64,000 nt of DNA, taken from contig VEMX01000002.1 of assembly GCA_009711805.1 (NCBI GenBank), forward strand, positions 30,089 through 94,088, given 5' to 3'. A model generated the notes under the pieces. The model was not told where the DNA came from. It worked only from the letters and a program-made list of their open reading frames with translations, and did no database searches. The position numbers and the translations under genes were made by a program. The stretch comes from Balneolaceae bacterium. Its GTDB lineage: Bacteria > Bacteroidota > Rhodothermia > Balneolales > Balneolaceae. Of the stretch, positions 28,924 through 38,479 are shown in pieces. The number at the start of each line of letters is the position of its first letter. Within the stretch, counting starts at the first letter, position 1.

Positions 28924-31900
28924 ATGAAAACCAAGCTCTTATCCGTTGTATCATTTTTAGTTGTATTTTTAATTGTCGGTGCACAAGTAGCTGAGGCACA
29001 ATATTTCTCATTCGGGAAAAACAGGGTGCAATATCAGGAATTTGAATGGCGGTATATAGAATCCCAGCACTTTGATGTATACTACTATGGGAAAAAGAAC
29101 TACGAGCTTGCCGAGTTTTCAGCAAAAAGTGTAGAATCTGCCTATCAACAGCTCAAGAATGATTTTAACCACGAGATATCGAGCCGCTTAACACTTATTA
29201 TCTATGATTCGCACAACGATTTCTCCCAAACTAATGTGGTTAACCTGCCTACAAGTGCAGAGGGAATAGGAGGGGTAACCGATAAATTAAAAAACAGGAT
29301 GACAGTTCCTTTTAACGGAGATTATGCCGATTTCCGCCGGACGTTGCATCATGAGCTGGTACATGCTGTTTTTAATGATATGTTTTATGGCGGATCGTTG
29401 AATTCTATTATTCAAAATAACATTCAATTGGTATTTCCCCTCTGGTTTGAGGAAGGTTTGGCAGAGTATATGGCCCTTGGGTGGGATACCAACACAGATA
29501 TGTTTATTCGTGATGCCGTCATCAATAACTTCCTGCCTGATATTCAGTTTCTCGGAGGCTACTTTGCTTACAGAGGCGGTCAATCGGTTTGGAATTATAT
29601 TGAAGAAGAATACGGCCGGCCGAAAATTGCAGAAATTCTTGGACGTATTAAAAATTCCCGAAGTATAGAAGTAGGCTTTTCTCAATCACTGGGGCTCACC
29701 ATAGAGGAACTATCCGAAAACTGGGAAAATGCACTACAGGAACGCTACTACCCCGAAGTTGCAGAACGAGAACGTACCGACGCCATCGCAACTTTACTGA
29801 CCGAACGCGGAGCATTTGGAACCTATAATACCAGTCCGTCTATTTCTCCTCAGGGCGATAAAATTGCATTTATAACCAACAGCCGTGGATACTTTGATGT
29901 GATAGTGATTAGCGCTCTGAATGGTAAAAAGCTGAAAACATTGGTTGAGGGAGAAGATAACCCCGACTTTGAAGAGCTTAATATTTTAAATCCAAATATC
30001 GCATGGTCGCCAGATGGGACAAAGTTATCAATGTCAACCAAGTCGAAAGGAAGAGACGAGCTGGCTTTTATCGATTACTCCACCAAGAAAATTACCAAAG
30101 TACAACTTCCAGATCTTGATGCCATTAGTTCTGTGGCATGGTCACCCGATGGTGATAAGGTTGCCTTTGACGGAAATATTGGGCCTTACCAGGATATTTT
30201 TGTGTATGATATTTCTAAGAAGAAATTAACGAACCTGACCCGTGATCTCTTTTCGGATACACAGCCCGCATGGAGCGCAGATTCCAAAAGTGTGTATTTC
30301 ACCTCCGATCGCGGAGATAAAATCCAGTTGGGTAAATATGGATCCGGTTATGATTTGCTTTCAGAGCTCTCCATGTATCAAACTGATATTTATAAAGTGG
30401 ATATTGAATCCAAAAAAGCTACCCGATTAACCAATACTCCGGGATGGAATGAAAAAGGAGTTCAATCAACACTGGATGATCGCCTGGTTTTTATATCTGA
30501 CCAAAATGGAATACAGAATATTTATGAATTTGATGTAGCAACCAGAACCATCACTCCGCTTACAAATCTCCAGACCGGTGCTATTCAAATATCGATGAGT
30601 GCTGATGGTTCCCGGTTGGCACTCAATTCTTATAATGAAGGCTACCTGGATGTATTTCTATTGAAATCACCCCTGCAGCGAGCCAAAACAAAAGAGCCTT
30701 CACTGAGCTATTGGGCTAAACGGCGAAATACTGAGACCCCGGCTCAACGAGTTCCTGCAACCTTATATGCCCGGCAAATGTTTGATGAAGGTCTTGCCAT
30801 GTCGGAAGAAATTGAAACGGTAGAGGACGATGTAGAACAGGAAGAAGCCGAAGAGAATGCCGATGAAGTAGACTTCAGAAATTATGTGTTTTCAACCGAA
30901 GTTATTGAAGACTCTACCATAGAGCTCAAAGATATTGACAGCTTTAATCCCGAAAATAATATAACTGAGGATGGGAAGTATCAGCCGAAAGAATACAGGC
31001 TCCGGTTTTCAACTGATATTGCCTACAGCCCTTCAATAATGGCTTCCACCTATGGTACAAATGCCTTAACACAGTTTATTATCAGTGATCTGTTGGGAGA
31101 TCACAAGATCTCGATAGGAACAAACTTTGTATTTGATTTAAGAAACAGTGATTACTCCTTTCAGTACGGTTATCTCAAAAATCGAATGAATTATTTTGTT
31201 TCTTACTCTCACCGCTCCAGACGATATCAGACTTTTTATGGGGAAGTACTCCGATACAGAAATTTTGGAGGAAGTTTCAACCTGCAGTATCCCATAAATA
31301 AATTTAAACGGCTTGATTTTGGTTTTTCAATAATTGGAATCACACAAGATTATAGTTCTGTCACCGAAAGGTACCGTGGGGCTACGGTTTCACAGAATCG
31401 TTTGGAAAACGATAAAAGTCTTTTACTGTATCCCGAGTTCATATTTACAAGCGATAACACCTTGCCCGGTTTCCTAACCCCTCGTGGAGGAAGGAGATAT
31501 TCGATAGGGGTATCATCAAGCCCTGGTGTGGGGGATAATGCCCCTCTGTTTGCTTCGGTATTGGGAGATTTCAGGCAGTATGTAAATCTTGGCAGCAATT
31601 ATTCGCTGGCTTTTAGAGGCTCCGGTGCTGTCTCAGTGGGTAAAGATTCACAAACGTATTTTATGGGAGGGCGCCTGGGATGGATCAACCAGGAGTTTAG
31701 TAATAATGGTCTTAGTTTCGATCAACTCACAGACAATCTCTTTACCCTTCCTGCACTGCCTGTTCGGGGATACGCCTATAACTCCATCTATGGAAATAAG
31801 TTTTCACTGATAAATGCAGAATTCCGATTTCCTCTTTTTGCTGCGGTTGTACCCGGTGCTATACCCATTCTGCCCTTCTACAACATGACCGGGGTTGCTT

Positions 31901-32229
31901 TTTTAGATGTAGGAACTGCCTGGGGACAACGGATAAATTATGGCTTAAAGGAAGCTCCGGATCCTAATAGTGCAAATGTTGTAAATGAGAAAGGGCTCGA
32001 CTTTCTGGTGGCTGAACAGAAAACAGGTTATTTTGAAATACCTACAGAGGCTGGAAGTGAATTCTTTGAAGCTTCCTATATAGAAGGCGATATACTTATA
32101 GGGGCCGGCTTTGGTTTAAGAACCATCCTATTGGGTTTACCCTTTAGGTATGATGTAGGATGGCCCTACGATCGCACCGGTTTCCTGGATGAACCTGTTC
32201 ACTACTTTTCTATTGGTATAGATTTCTAA
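28924..32229 (+). CDS. Gluzincin-like peptidase / TolB-type propeller / outer-membrane barrel fusion
   Basis: Exported protein of 1101 residues. After a signal peptide (VVSFLVVFLIVGAQVAEA) comes a zinc-peptidase-like domain with HELVH at 143-147 and a downstream Glu in FEEGLAEYMALG, the HExxH...E pattern of gluzincins. Residues about 290-580 contain PD40/TolB-like repeats (SPDGTKLSMS, SPDGDKVAFDGN, SADSKSVYFTSD). An acidic linker follows (about 630-660), then a beta-barrel of the surface-antigen type (GFLTPRGGRRYSIGVSSSPG, LFASVLGDFRQYVNLG) ending in Phe (FSIGIDF). Probably an outer-membrane protein with a periplasmic or surface peptidase part. A terminator follows. Confidence 0.85.
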   Translation: MKTKLLSVVSFLVVFLIVGAQVAEAQYFSFGKNRVQYQEFEWRYIESQHFDVYYYGKKNYELAEFSAKSVESAYQQLKNDFNHEISSRLTLIIYDSHNDFSQTNVVNLPTSAEGIGGVTDKLKNRMTVPFNGDYADFRRTLHHELVHAVFNDMFYGGSLNSIIQNNIQLVFPLWFEEGLAEYMALGWDTNTDMFIRDAVINNFLPDIQFLGGYFAYRGGQSVWNYIEEEYGRPKIAEILGRIKNSRSIEVGFSQSLGLTIEELSENWENALQERYYPEVAERERTDAIATLLTERGAFGTYNTSPSISPQGDKIAFITNSRGYFDVIVISALNGKKLKTLVEGEDNPDFEELNILNPNIAWSPDGTKLSMSTKSKGRDELAFIDYSTKKITKVQLPDLDAISSVAWSPDGDKVAFDGNIGPYQDIFVYDISKKKLTNLTRDLFSDTQPAWSADSKSVYFTSDRGDKIQLGKYGSGYDLLSELSMYQTDIYKVDIESKKATRLTNTPGWNEKGVQSTLDDRLVFISDQNGIQNIYEFDVATRTITPLTNLQTGAIQISMSADGSRLALNSYNEGYLDVFLLKSPLQRAKTKEPSLSYWAKRRNTETPAQRVPATLYARQMFDEGLAMSEEIETVEDDVEQEEAEENADEVDFRNYVFSTEVIEDSTIELKDIDSFNPENNITEDGKYQPKEYRLRFSTDIAYSPSIMASTYGTNALTQFIISDLLGDHKISIGTNFVFDLRNSDYSFQYGYLKNRMNYFVSYSHRSRRYQTFYGEVLRYRNFGGSFNLQYPINKFKRLDFGFSIIGITQDYSSVTERYRGATVSQNRLENDKSLLLYPEFIFTSDNTLPGFLTPRGGRRYSIGVSSSPGVGDNAPLFASVLGDFRQYVNLGSNYSLAFRGSGAVSVGKDSQTYFMGGRLGWINQEFSNNGLSFDQLTDNLFTLPALPVRGYAYNSIYGNKFSLINAEFRFPLFAAVVPGAIPILPFYNMTGVAFLDVGTAWGQRINYGLKEAPDPNSANVVNEKGLDFLVAEQKTGYFEIPTEAGSEFFEASYIEGDILIGAGFGLRTILLGLPFRYDVGWPYDRTGFLDEPVHYFSIGIDF

Positions 32230-32257
32230 ATAAAAGAAATAACAAACTATAGCATAA

Positions 32258-32290
32258 ATGGGATGTTTTATCGACATCCCATTTTTTATA
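32258..32290 (+). terminator. Rho-independent terminator
   Basis: ATGGGATGT and ACATCCCAT form a perfect 9-bp stem with a 7-base loop and a T run, 28 bases after the fusion-protein stop. The reverse direction could also end the convergent methyltransferase operon. Confidence 0.85.
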
Positions 32291-32300
32291 TAGGTGTTTT

Positions 32301-33017
32301 TTAGTGGCCGTAAAGAATAAAAATTGTAGGCCGTTTTTGCAGATCAGGCTTCCGGGTTGTATGCCAGTCACTAATTTGTTTAGATATAATTTGTTCGTTC
32401 GGCAGGGTTATGTCAGTAGCTGTACATAACCAGCTGGCCGGATTACAGGTCTTCAGCAAATCCTTTAGAAGTGCATTATTACGATGAGGGGTTTCCATAA
32501 AAATCTGGGTGCGGTTGTGCCGCTTCGAAGCTCCTTCCAGCTGTATGATCATCTGCTTTCTTTTTTTCTGATCGATGGGAAGGTAGCCGTGAAAGGCAAA
32601 CTGTTGCCCATTAAAACCAGAAGCCATTAATGCAAGCAGTATAGAAGAGGGGCCTGTCAGGGGCATTACCCTGATATTATTTTGGTGAGCCATTCTTACA
32701 AGTGTGGAACCAGGATCTGCAACTGCAGGCGCTCCTGCTTCAGATAACAATCCTACATCTTTGCCCTTTTTAAGGGGTTTAAGAAATGAAAAAACCTCAT
32801 GATCGGGCGTTCTTTTATTGAGTTGATAGAAATCAATTTCATATTCAGGAATAGTATCGCCTACCCACTGGAGAAATCGTGAGGTTGTCTGGATGTTTTC
32901 TACTACCAGGACGTCCAGCTTACGCAAGATTTCCAGAGTGTACTCCGGCAATGTATTGTTTCCCGAGGTTTTTCCCAGCGTAGTAGGAATAAGATATAAT
33001 GTTCCGGTGTTGCTCAT
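32301..33017 (-). CDS. RsmI-like SAM-dependent methyltransferase
   Basis: Tetrapyrrole-methylase-fold protein of 238 residues. It shows the family motifs (LSEAGAPAVADPGSTLVRMAHQ, VMPLTGPSSILLALMASGF, FHGYLP, IFMETPHRNNALLKDL). RsmI methylates the 2'-O of C1402 in 16S rRNA. This protein is shorter than typical RsmI and its N-terminus differs, so it may be the Bacteroidota paralogue of unknown target. It overlaps the upstream membrane-protein gene by four bases. Confidence 0.82.
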   Translation of the reverse strand: MSNTGTLYLIPTTLGKTSGNNTLPEYTLEILRKLDVLVVENIQTTSRFLQWVGDTIPEYEIDFYQLNKRTPDHEVFSFLKPLKKGKDVGLLSEAGAPAVADPGSTLVRMAHQNNIRVMPLTGPSSILLALMASGFNGQQFAFHGYLPIDQKKRKQMIIQLEGASKRHNRTQIFMETPHRNNALLKDLLKTCNPASWLCTATDITLPNEQIISKQISDWHTTRKPDLQKRPTIFILYGH

Positions 33018-33496
33018 GAATCTACCCGTTCAATGACAAAGGTATCTTGATTGTTATTTAATTTCTTTGTGGTATACCGATGAACCAGTAAGGCCGCCAG
33101 CAGGGTGGTAATTAAGCCGATAATGGCAATAGATATATTAAAAAGAGAGGTGCTTTTTTGAAGAGAATAAGTAGGCACCAACACAATTTCCTGGAAAGCC
33201 CCTTTTTGAAACTTTACGGCTATGGTTGGGCTTTCCATAATCTGTTGGGCCATCTGTATGGAAAGGGTGTGCCGGCGATTAATGATTTCATTGTCTGTTT
33301 CAAATCGAATGCTCACATAGGCGTTACTCTGCGAGGCGATCTGTTTTACATCAAAATCAGTAACTTCAGCTACATAATCCTCTCCGTGGTTGAAGGTGTC
33401 AACCGCTCCTTGATATACCAGCCCTTGCTGTACAGTAATAAACAGCATATAGGCTGGTAGCAGCCAGATCAGGTAAAGAAGGTAATACTTATTCAT
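33014..33496 (-). CDS. Two-TM membrane protein, DUF3592-like layout
   Basis: Protein of 160 residues with an N-terminal TM (about 4-25), an extracytoplasmic beta-rich region with IASQSNAYVSIRFETDNEIINRR, and a second TM (about 118-140) followed by a basic tail. This layout resembles DUF3592 proteins, but the match is by eye. It overlaps both neighbours (4 and 8 bases), so it is co-transcribed with the methyltransferase and the beta-lactamase-fold protein. Confidence 0.7.
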   Translation of the reverse strand: MNKYYLLYLIWLLPAYMLFITVQQGLVYQGAVDTFNHGEDYVAEVTDFDVKQIASQSNAYVSIRFETDNEIINRRHTLSIQMAQQIMESPTIAVKFQKGAFQEIVLVPTYSLQKSTSLFNISIAIIGLITTLLAALLVHRYTTKKLNNNQDTFVIERVDS

Positions 33497-34661
33497 GGTT
33501 TGCCTTGCTGATGTCTTTCTGTGTAGTTCCGTACAGGGCGGGATCCCAGATCAAACGTTGTTGATAATCTTCTTGCATGTGATTCGCCGACATATGTACC
33601 CAAAAGGCTACAGGCAGGCGATCAAAGAAAACGGCTTGTACGGAGGTATGGTCATCATAAACGGAGGTGCCAAAATCCAGACCAGCCAGCAGTCCCATAC
33701 GGTTGTCATAAATAGCCCCGTAATCTTTAAAGCTGCGTGCTATAGGTTCAGATCCCATAGGCCATCGTAATTTCTTCTTCACATTTTGAGAAATAAGTGG
33801 AGAGAACACCTGATCGTTGTAGAGTCTAAACATTAAGTCAGCCATAAATTTTGTACTGGCTTGGGGGAAATAACTCAGGGCATCTCTTTCCTGCATAAAG
33901 GTGAGTGAAAGCCGGTCATCTTCAAATTGTTGTTTAACTCTTTTGTTGAACTCCGGATCATTCCTCAATTGTAGAGCATTGTCAATGGCTGCGTCAAAAA
34001 TACGGGGCAATTCCATTCCCGAAAGAGAAGCAGTGTCGCTGAGAGAAGGATTAATGGTGATGTACAGTCCGCTAAATGGAACAGCTAAGGCTGATGCTGG
34101 TATATTCAGAGAATCGGCCATTGCACGTATATTTTTTTCTCCCAGTAAAAACCACAGGTAATCAGCCACTACCAGGTCACTGTTTTCGATCATGGCTTTT
34201 ACAGCTTCGTCAAGTGGTACATCACCCGATTCAAATGCATCAATAATCTTTTGGTGATTATTCTCACTTATCTCCGGCAGGGCAAAAGTCTTAATATCGT
34301 TCAGGCTTATAAGCTGGTCGGGATTCAAAAGTCCGGCTTTAACCTGACGTTCGTATTCCATCAACAGCAGCAAGTTGGAAGTGGCTCCCAGCGAACGGGG
34401 AGTCTCTTCATTATAAAAAATCCCGGAATCAGGATTATTTACATTATAGCTGGTAATAGAAATATATTCTGGGTGTTCTCCTATAAACCGGCTGAGGTCT
34501 TTAAGAGAATAGGTGTTTTCGATGTATTCGCTGCCCTCAGCCATACTTTCAGAGTTTTCGAAGAGGGTGTCGAAGGCAGAATAGTTGATACCGATCACCA
34601 GGGCAAAAATAGCTGCGGCTACGGCTACATAAATGATTATAAACTTAAAGGCTCGCTTCAC
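33489..34661 (-). CDS. Beta-lactamase-fold exported protein, active site degenerate
   Basis: Membrane-anchored protein of 390 residues (TM about 6-27; GTG start). Residues about 90-220 follow the class A beta-lactamase pattern: RSLGATSNLLLLMEYERQVKAGLL corresponds to the SxxK helix, ENSDLVVADYLWFLLG to the SDN loop. The SxxK Lys is Leu, the SDN Asn is Leu and no KTG motif is seen. It is therefore probably not a beta-lactamase or transpeptidase; a binding or structural role is inferred. First gene of the three-gene overlapping minus-strand set. Confidence 0.75.
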   Translation of the reverse strand: MKRAFKFIIIYVAVAAAIFALVIGINYSAFDTLFENSESMAEGSEYIENTYSLKDLSRFIGEHPEYISITSYNVNNPDSGIFYNEETPRSLGATSNLLLLMEYERQVKAGLLNPDQLISLNDIKTFALPEISENNHQKIIDAFESGDVPLDEAVKAMIENSDLVVADYLWFLLGEKNIRAMADSLNIPASALAVPFSGLYITINPSLSDTASLSGMELPRIFDAAIDNALQLRNDPEFNKRVKQQFEDDRLSLTFMQERDALSYFPQASTKFMADLMFRLYNDQVFSPLISQNVKKKLRWPMGSEPIARSFKDYGAIYDNRMGLLAGLDFGTSVYDDHTSVQAVFFDRLPVAFWVHMSANHMQEDYQQRLIWDPALYGTTQKDISKANHE

Positions 34662-34737
34662 GAATGTATATTCGTTTAAGGGTTCTGGTTAACAGCCCCC
34701 AAGATACGAATAAGGAAACACCATTACCCAAGAAAGC

Positions 34738-35979
34738 CTAAGAAATGAATCGCATCATTTCAGCACACAGTATGGCTCCATAGGTGCCCAGGGCATACCC
34801 AAGTACCGCAAGCAGTACCCCAACGGGAGCCAGGGCCGGATGAAAGGCTGAGGCCACAATAGGAGCCGATGCCGCACCTCCAACATTAGCCTGGCTGCCT
34901 ACGGCAACAAAGAAAAATGGTGCCTTAATAACCTTGGCGACGATAAGCAGGATGGATACATGAATCAGAATCCACACCGCGCCTATGATGAAGAATCCAG
35001 GAGCGTCGAGCATAGAGGCGATGTTCATTTTCATCCCAATAGTCATTACCAGGATATAGAGGAAGAGACTCCCAAACTTGGAAGCACCGGCACCCTCCAG
35101 GTCTCTTAGCTTGGTGAAGGAAGCAATGAGCCCACCGGTAGTGGCTACTACAATAATCCAGAAGAAATTAGAACTGAGGCTCATATCTTTAAGTGCAGGA
35201 GCATTTTCTTTAACCCATGGTGCTATGGTGTCTCCGGCCACATGGCCTATAGCAGTGATCACAAAAGCGACGGCTATAATTTTTACAAAATCTACAAAAG
35301 TAGGCACTTTGGCTATACTCGCACGGTATTCTTCAATGTCGTTCTTAAGCTTGGTGATGGCTGAAGAGTCAGCTTTAAACCATCCGTCAACGCGGTTCGA
35401 TATTCCCGCTCCATACAGCAAAAAAGCCATCCAGATATTAGCCACAATAATATCTACAGTAACCATGGCTCCAAAAAGATCGTCGCTGGGTTTATAAACT
35501 TCAAGCATCGCGGCCTGGTTAGCGCCTCCGCCGATCCAGCTTCCCGCTACCGTAGAAAGTCCTCTCCATACAGCTTCAGGTCCGGTCCCACCTACAATTT
35601 CAGGGTTAATGGTGCCCACAATCAGTAAAGCCAACGGTCCCCCAAACATAATGCCGAAGGTTCCGGCAAAAAACATAATAATGGCCTTGGGACCGAGATT
35701 CATAATCCCCTTTAAATCGATACTCAGAGTCAATAGGACCAGGCTGGCCGGAAGCAGGTAACGGGATGCTACGAAGTAGAGGCTGGATCCTTCTTCAGAT
35801 ACAATGCCGAAAGTGGTAAGCAAAGAAGGGATGAAGTAGCATAACAGCAGGGAGGGAACAAACTTATAAAACTTTTGCCATCCGGGATGTTTGCTGTGTG
35901 ATGTGGTAAAAATAAGGGCGAGAATTGCCATCAAAAGACCAAAAACAACAGCATCGTTGGTGATAAGAGCTGATTCCAT
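34738..35979 (-). CDS. DUF819-family integral membrane protein
   Basis: Polytopic membrane protein of 413 residues with about 11-12 hydrophobic segments. Family marks: YLLPASLVLLTLSIDLKGI, GPLALLIVG and GSWIGGGANQAAMLEVY, then PFFFVAVGSQANVGGAASAPIVASAF. DUF819 members are putative transporters of unknown substrate with an inverted repeat of two GG(A/G)AN-type loops, both visible here. A single-gene unit, 76 bases from the next minus-strand gene. Confidence 0.9.
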   Translation of the reverse strand: MESALITNDAVVFGLLMAILALIFTTSHSKHPGWQKFYKFVPSLLLCYFIPSLLTTFGIVSEEGSSLYFVASRYLLPASLVLLTLSIDLKGIMNLGPKAIIMFFAGTFGIMFGGPLALLIVGTINPEIVGGTGPEAVWRGLSTVAGSWIGGGANQAAMLEVYKPSDDLFGAMVTVDIIVANIWMAFLLYGAGISNRVDGWFKADSSAITKLKNDIEEYRASIAKVPTFVDFVKIIAVAFVITAIGHVAGDTIAPWVKENAPALKDMSLSSNFFWIIVVATTGGLIASFTKLRDLEGAGASKFGSLFLYILVMTIGMKMNIASMLDAPGFFIIGAVWILIHVSILLIVAKVIKAPFFFVAVGSQANVGGAASAPIVASAFHPALAPVGVLLAVLGYALGTYGAILCAEMMRFIS

Positions 35980-36341
35980 GAGTTATACCTGTTTCTTTAT
36001 TTAAAAATCCGCAATGAGAATACAAAATTTAGAACAAAGGAACAGGACGGATGCTTATTTGCCAGGAGATTTGCTGGAATGGGGAGTTGCTATTCTTTTT
36101 TGTGATCTTCTCAGATCGGTATGCCAATATCCTATGTTGGAGCAAACTTTCTCCTACCTGCGAATGAGGAGATAAAAGGGAGGGTAAGGTGTGTGTTGGT
36201 GAAATAAGATTTGAAATCATATAAACTGTAAAAATAGTTACCTGACAAAGGATTAATTTTGAGGTTTTGACTCTTTGTGCTAACATAAAAACTGCACCAG
36301 AGAATGATTGAAAATTTTCAACAAAATATGGATTATTTATC
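35980..36341. other. Intergenic region with no recognised feature
   Basis: 362 bases between divergent genes (DUF819 protein, asparagine-synthase-like protein). It must contain both promoters. An open frame of 85 codons on the minus strand lacks a credible ribosome-binding site or protein-like composition, so I do not call it a gene. Confidence 0.5.
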
Positions 36342-38048
36342 GTGAGTCATTTTTTAGGGGTTTTCAAAAGTACCAGGGATTCAATTATTGGCGAGAAAGG
36401 GGAGAGATTTGGTGAACTGATCTATGAAAGTTCTGAACTTCAGCTATTTGTGAAAGGAAATGACAATACCAGTTTCTGGTCGGATAATAAAACTTTGGAC
36501 AGGGGTTTTTTGGTAGTAGGTGTGGGGTTGAAAGAAATTTCCGGTTCTTTAAAACACTTGGATATCCAGGATTGGAAGCAAATTTATAAGAGTGATAATT
36601 GGGATCCGGAATCGATACAGGGACATTTTCTATTCTTGAAATGGCAGGGAAACCAACTGCAGATATGGAATGATACACTGGGACTTAGAACAGCTTATGT
36701 GTATCAAACCGATGATGGGAATATTATTTTTTCAAGTCGCCTCGACTGGATTGCGGGCTTTGTTCCTAATCCAAGAATTAGTGTGGAACATTTTTCGGCC
36801 TACTGGCTCTTAATTAACCAACTAACCACGGGGGCTTTTTTAAAAGAAGTACACCGCATGGGGCCAAATAGTAGGGTTGGTATAAAGAGAGGTTCTTATA
36901 CGGTAACTGAGCACTATTTTATTCCACCTCAACGTAAATTGGATAATTCCACTCATCGTTTTAAGGATGCTCTCCGGCTTAATGTTAATCCCATAACACA
37001 GCATACGGTTTCTTTGGGGCTTTCGGGAGGTCTGGATTCCCGAACCCTGCTTGTATTGACGGACATGCCTGGCAGCACTCATACATTCGGAGGCTATGAA
37101 AACCCGGATGTATCTATTGCCAAGAAGATTGCTGAAAAAACCGAGGTGAATCATTATCAGGCGAAGCCTCAGATTCCATTATTCAAGGAATCGGAATATG
37201 AGATAACTGATTTTGTGGGACAAGTTAATGGGACGAAAAGGTGTAGTGACTTTTTTCTGAGCAATATAATGGAAGAACTGAACCAACAAAACAAGCTGCT
37301 TATTGATGGGGGAATGGGGGAAATACATCGCCGCCAGTTTCTGGGGAAACTTTCTTTTATGAATTTCAGAGGGGCGGGCGGAATTACCGTAGATCAGCTT
37401 TTTGCAGCCTTGTCAGATAATAAGTTTTCTTTTTTTACGCATGACCTGCAAAAGAATATGATACAAGCTGCCAAAGCCCAGATAGCAGAAGTATGGGATA
37501 AAGCGGTGTCACAGGGGGCACATCTGGAAAATTGCATTGATTTATTTTCACTTTGGACACGCGTTTCCAACACTCCGGCGATGGATCATGGTTGGTATGA
37601 TTCGAAAGTACCGGCCTATATGCCCTTTATTCAAAAGAACTTGTTGAACTTGATGTTTGATGTTAAACCAGGCGAAAAGAAAAATGGTAAGTTGTTTAAA
37701 ACTATTATAAAGCAAGAAAATAAACGACTGGCTAATTTACCTTTAGTCAAAAATGGAGTAGAGTACCCCTTTAGTTTAGGGAAGTATGCTTCGCATTTTT
37801 ATACCCTTTCAAAATCAAAGGTCAGTAAAAAGTATAACGATAATCTCTCCAAAAATTTTCTTCTCAGGAATGAAGAATTTGTATTAGACCTGGTGCATTC
37901 ATCTGCCACCCGGCAATGCAGTTTATATAACAAAAAGCAGGTAGAGGAAAAAGTGCAGGCCTTTTATAAGGGAGCCTATGAAACAGAAGATCAGGTGAAT
38001 CAGTGGCTAAGTTTCGAAATATGGAGGAGGACTGTTGGCCTGATATAG
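36342..38048 (+). CDS. Asparagine-synthase-like protein with degenerate glutaminase domain
   Basis: Protein of 568 residues, GTG start. The C-terminal ATP-pyrophosphatase domain has the PP-loop SLGLSGGLDSRTLL (about 226-239) and a later substrate segment (LLIDGGMGEIHRRQF). The N-terminal part is laid out like the class II amidotransferase domain (FLFLKWQGNQLQIWNDTLGLRTAYVYQTDDGNIIFSSRLDWIAGF), but it starts MSHFLGVF where active enzymes start MCG, so the nucleophile Cys is Ser. It can therefore use ammonia at most, or it performs another amide- or macrolactam-forming reaction, as do other Asn-synthase homologues. No precursor-peptide gene or partner enzyme is adjacent. Confidence 0.8.
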   Translation: MSHFLGVFKSTRDSIIGEKGERFGELIYESSELQLFVKGNDNTSFWSDNKTLDRGFLVVGVGLKEISGSLKHLDIQDWKQIYKSDNWDPESIQGHFLFLKWQGNQLQIWNDTLGLRTAYVYQTDDGNIIFSSRLDWIAGFVPNPRISVEHFSAYWLLINQLTTGAFLKEVHRMGPNSRVGIKRGSYTVTEHYFIPPQRKLDNSTHRFKDALRLNVNPITQHTVSLGLSGGLDSRTLLVLTDMPGSTHTFGGYENPDVSIAKKIAEKTEVNHYQAKPQIPLFKESEYEITDFVGQVNGTKRCSDFFLSNIMEELNQQNKLLIDGGMGEIHRRQFLGKLSFMNFRGAGGITVDQLFAALSDNKFSFFTHDLQKNMIQAAKAQIAEVWDKAVSQGAHLENCIDLFSLWTRVSNTPAMDHGWYDSKVPAYMPFIQKNLLNLMFDVKPGEKKNGKLFKTIIKQENKRLANLPLVKNGVEYPFSLGKYASHFYTLSKSKVSKKYNDNLSKNFLLRNEEFVLDLVHSSATRQCSLYNKKQVEEKVQAFYKGAYETEDQVNQWLSFEIWRRTVGLI

Positions 38049-38220
38049 TTTATTCCAATCTCATTCTGAAAACTTCGAAGGTAACATTGAGCGGTTAATG
38101 ATCGCTTTGAGCGCCGTAAAAAGAGCCTTCCCGAGAAAGGGCCATAGATTACAGTCCGGGACAATGCTCCGGCATAGCAGAATCGATTCTTAAACAATCC
38201 CGAGGTAATTTATGTAATCA

Positions 38221-38346
38221 ACGGTCCATGCTTCATCGAGGGATGGTGCCCCGGAACTGATGAAGGGGGGTATCAAGACCTTGATTAGGTTCAGGAATGC
38301 AACCAACAGAATTGACATCGCACCACTATTGGGTTTCGGGACGATG
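38221..38346 (+). ncRNA. Candidate small SRP RNA (4.5S-like)
   Basis: CATCG (38234-38238) pairs with CGATG (38342-38346), CCCGGAAC (38250-38257) with GTTTCGGG (38333-38340), TGATG (38258-38262) with CATCG (38316-38320). The tip TTGATTAGGTTCAGGAATGC has a CA-GGAA-TG hairpin followed by CAACCAACAGAATTGAC, similar in order to the SRP helix 8 region, though the near-invariant GGAAGGAAGCA is absent. A terminator follows directly. The region before it (38049-38220) and after the hairpins (38490-38880) shows no gene. The structure is clearer than the identity. Confidence 0.45.
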
Positions 38347-38347
38347 T

Positions 38348-38384
38348 TTTTTGGAGGGGAGGACGTTTAGAGGCCCTCCAAAAA
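38348..38384 (+). terminator. Strong hairpin terminator after RNA candidate
   Basis: TTTTTGGAGGG and CCCTCCAAAAA are perfect 11-base arms, followed by a T-rich stretch. It begins two bases after the outer stem of the RNA candidate, which supports a discrete transcript. Confidence 0.75.
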
Positions 38385-38418
38385 GTCTTTTCTATTTTTC
38401 AATAACTTAAATTATTAG

Positions 38419-38479
38419 GGTAAGACCTCCATGGTTTCTCGCTAAATGATCTCTACGGGAAAACCTTGGAGGTCTTGCC
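38419..38479. repeat. Long palindromic hairpin
   Basis: 19-base arms (38419-38437 and 38461-38479; GGTAAGACCTCCATGGTTT against AAACCTTGGAGGTCTTGCC) pair with one mismatch and one wobble. The arm and loop layout resembles the hairpin at 55251-55316 (both have CGGGAAAACC before the right arm), so it may be a repeat family or a bidirectional terminator. Confidence 0.6.

Noticed and set aside
36029..36286. Possible small gene in the 35980-36341 gap
   Set aside because: No plausible start signal or conserved features; likely chance frame in a promoter region.
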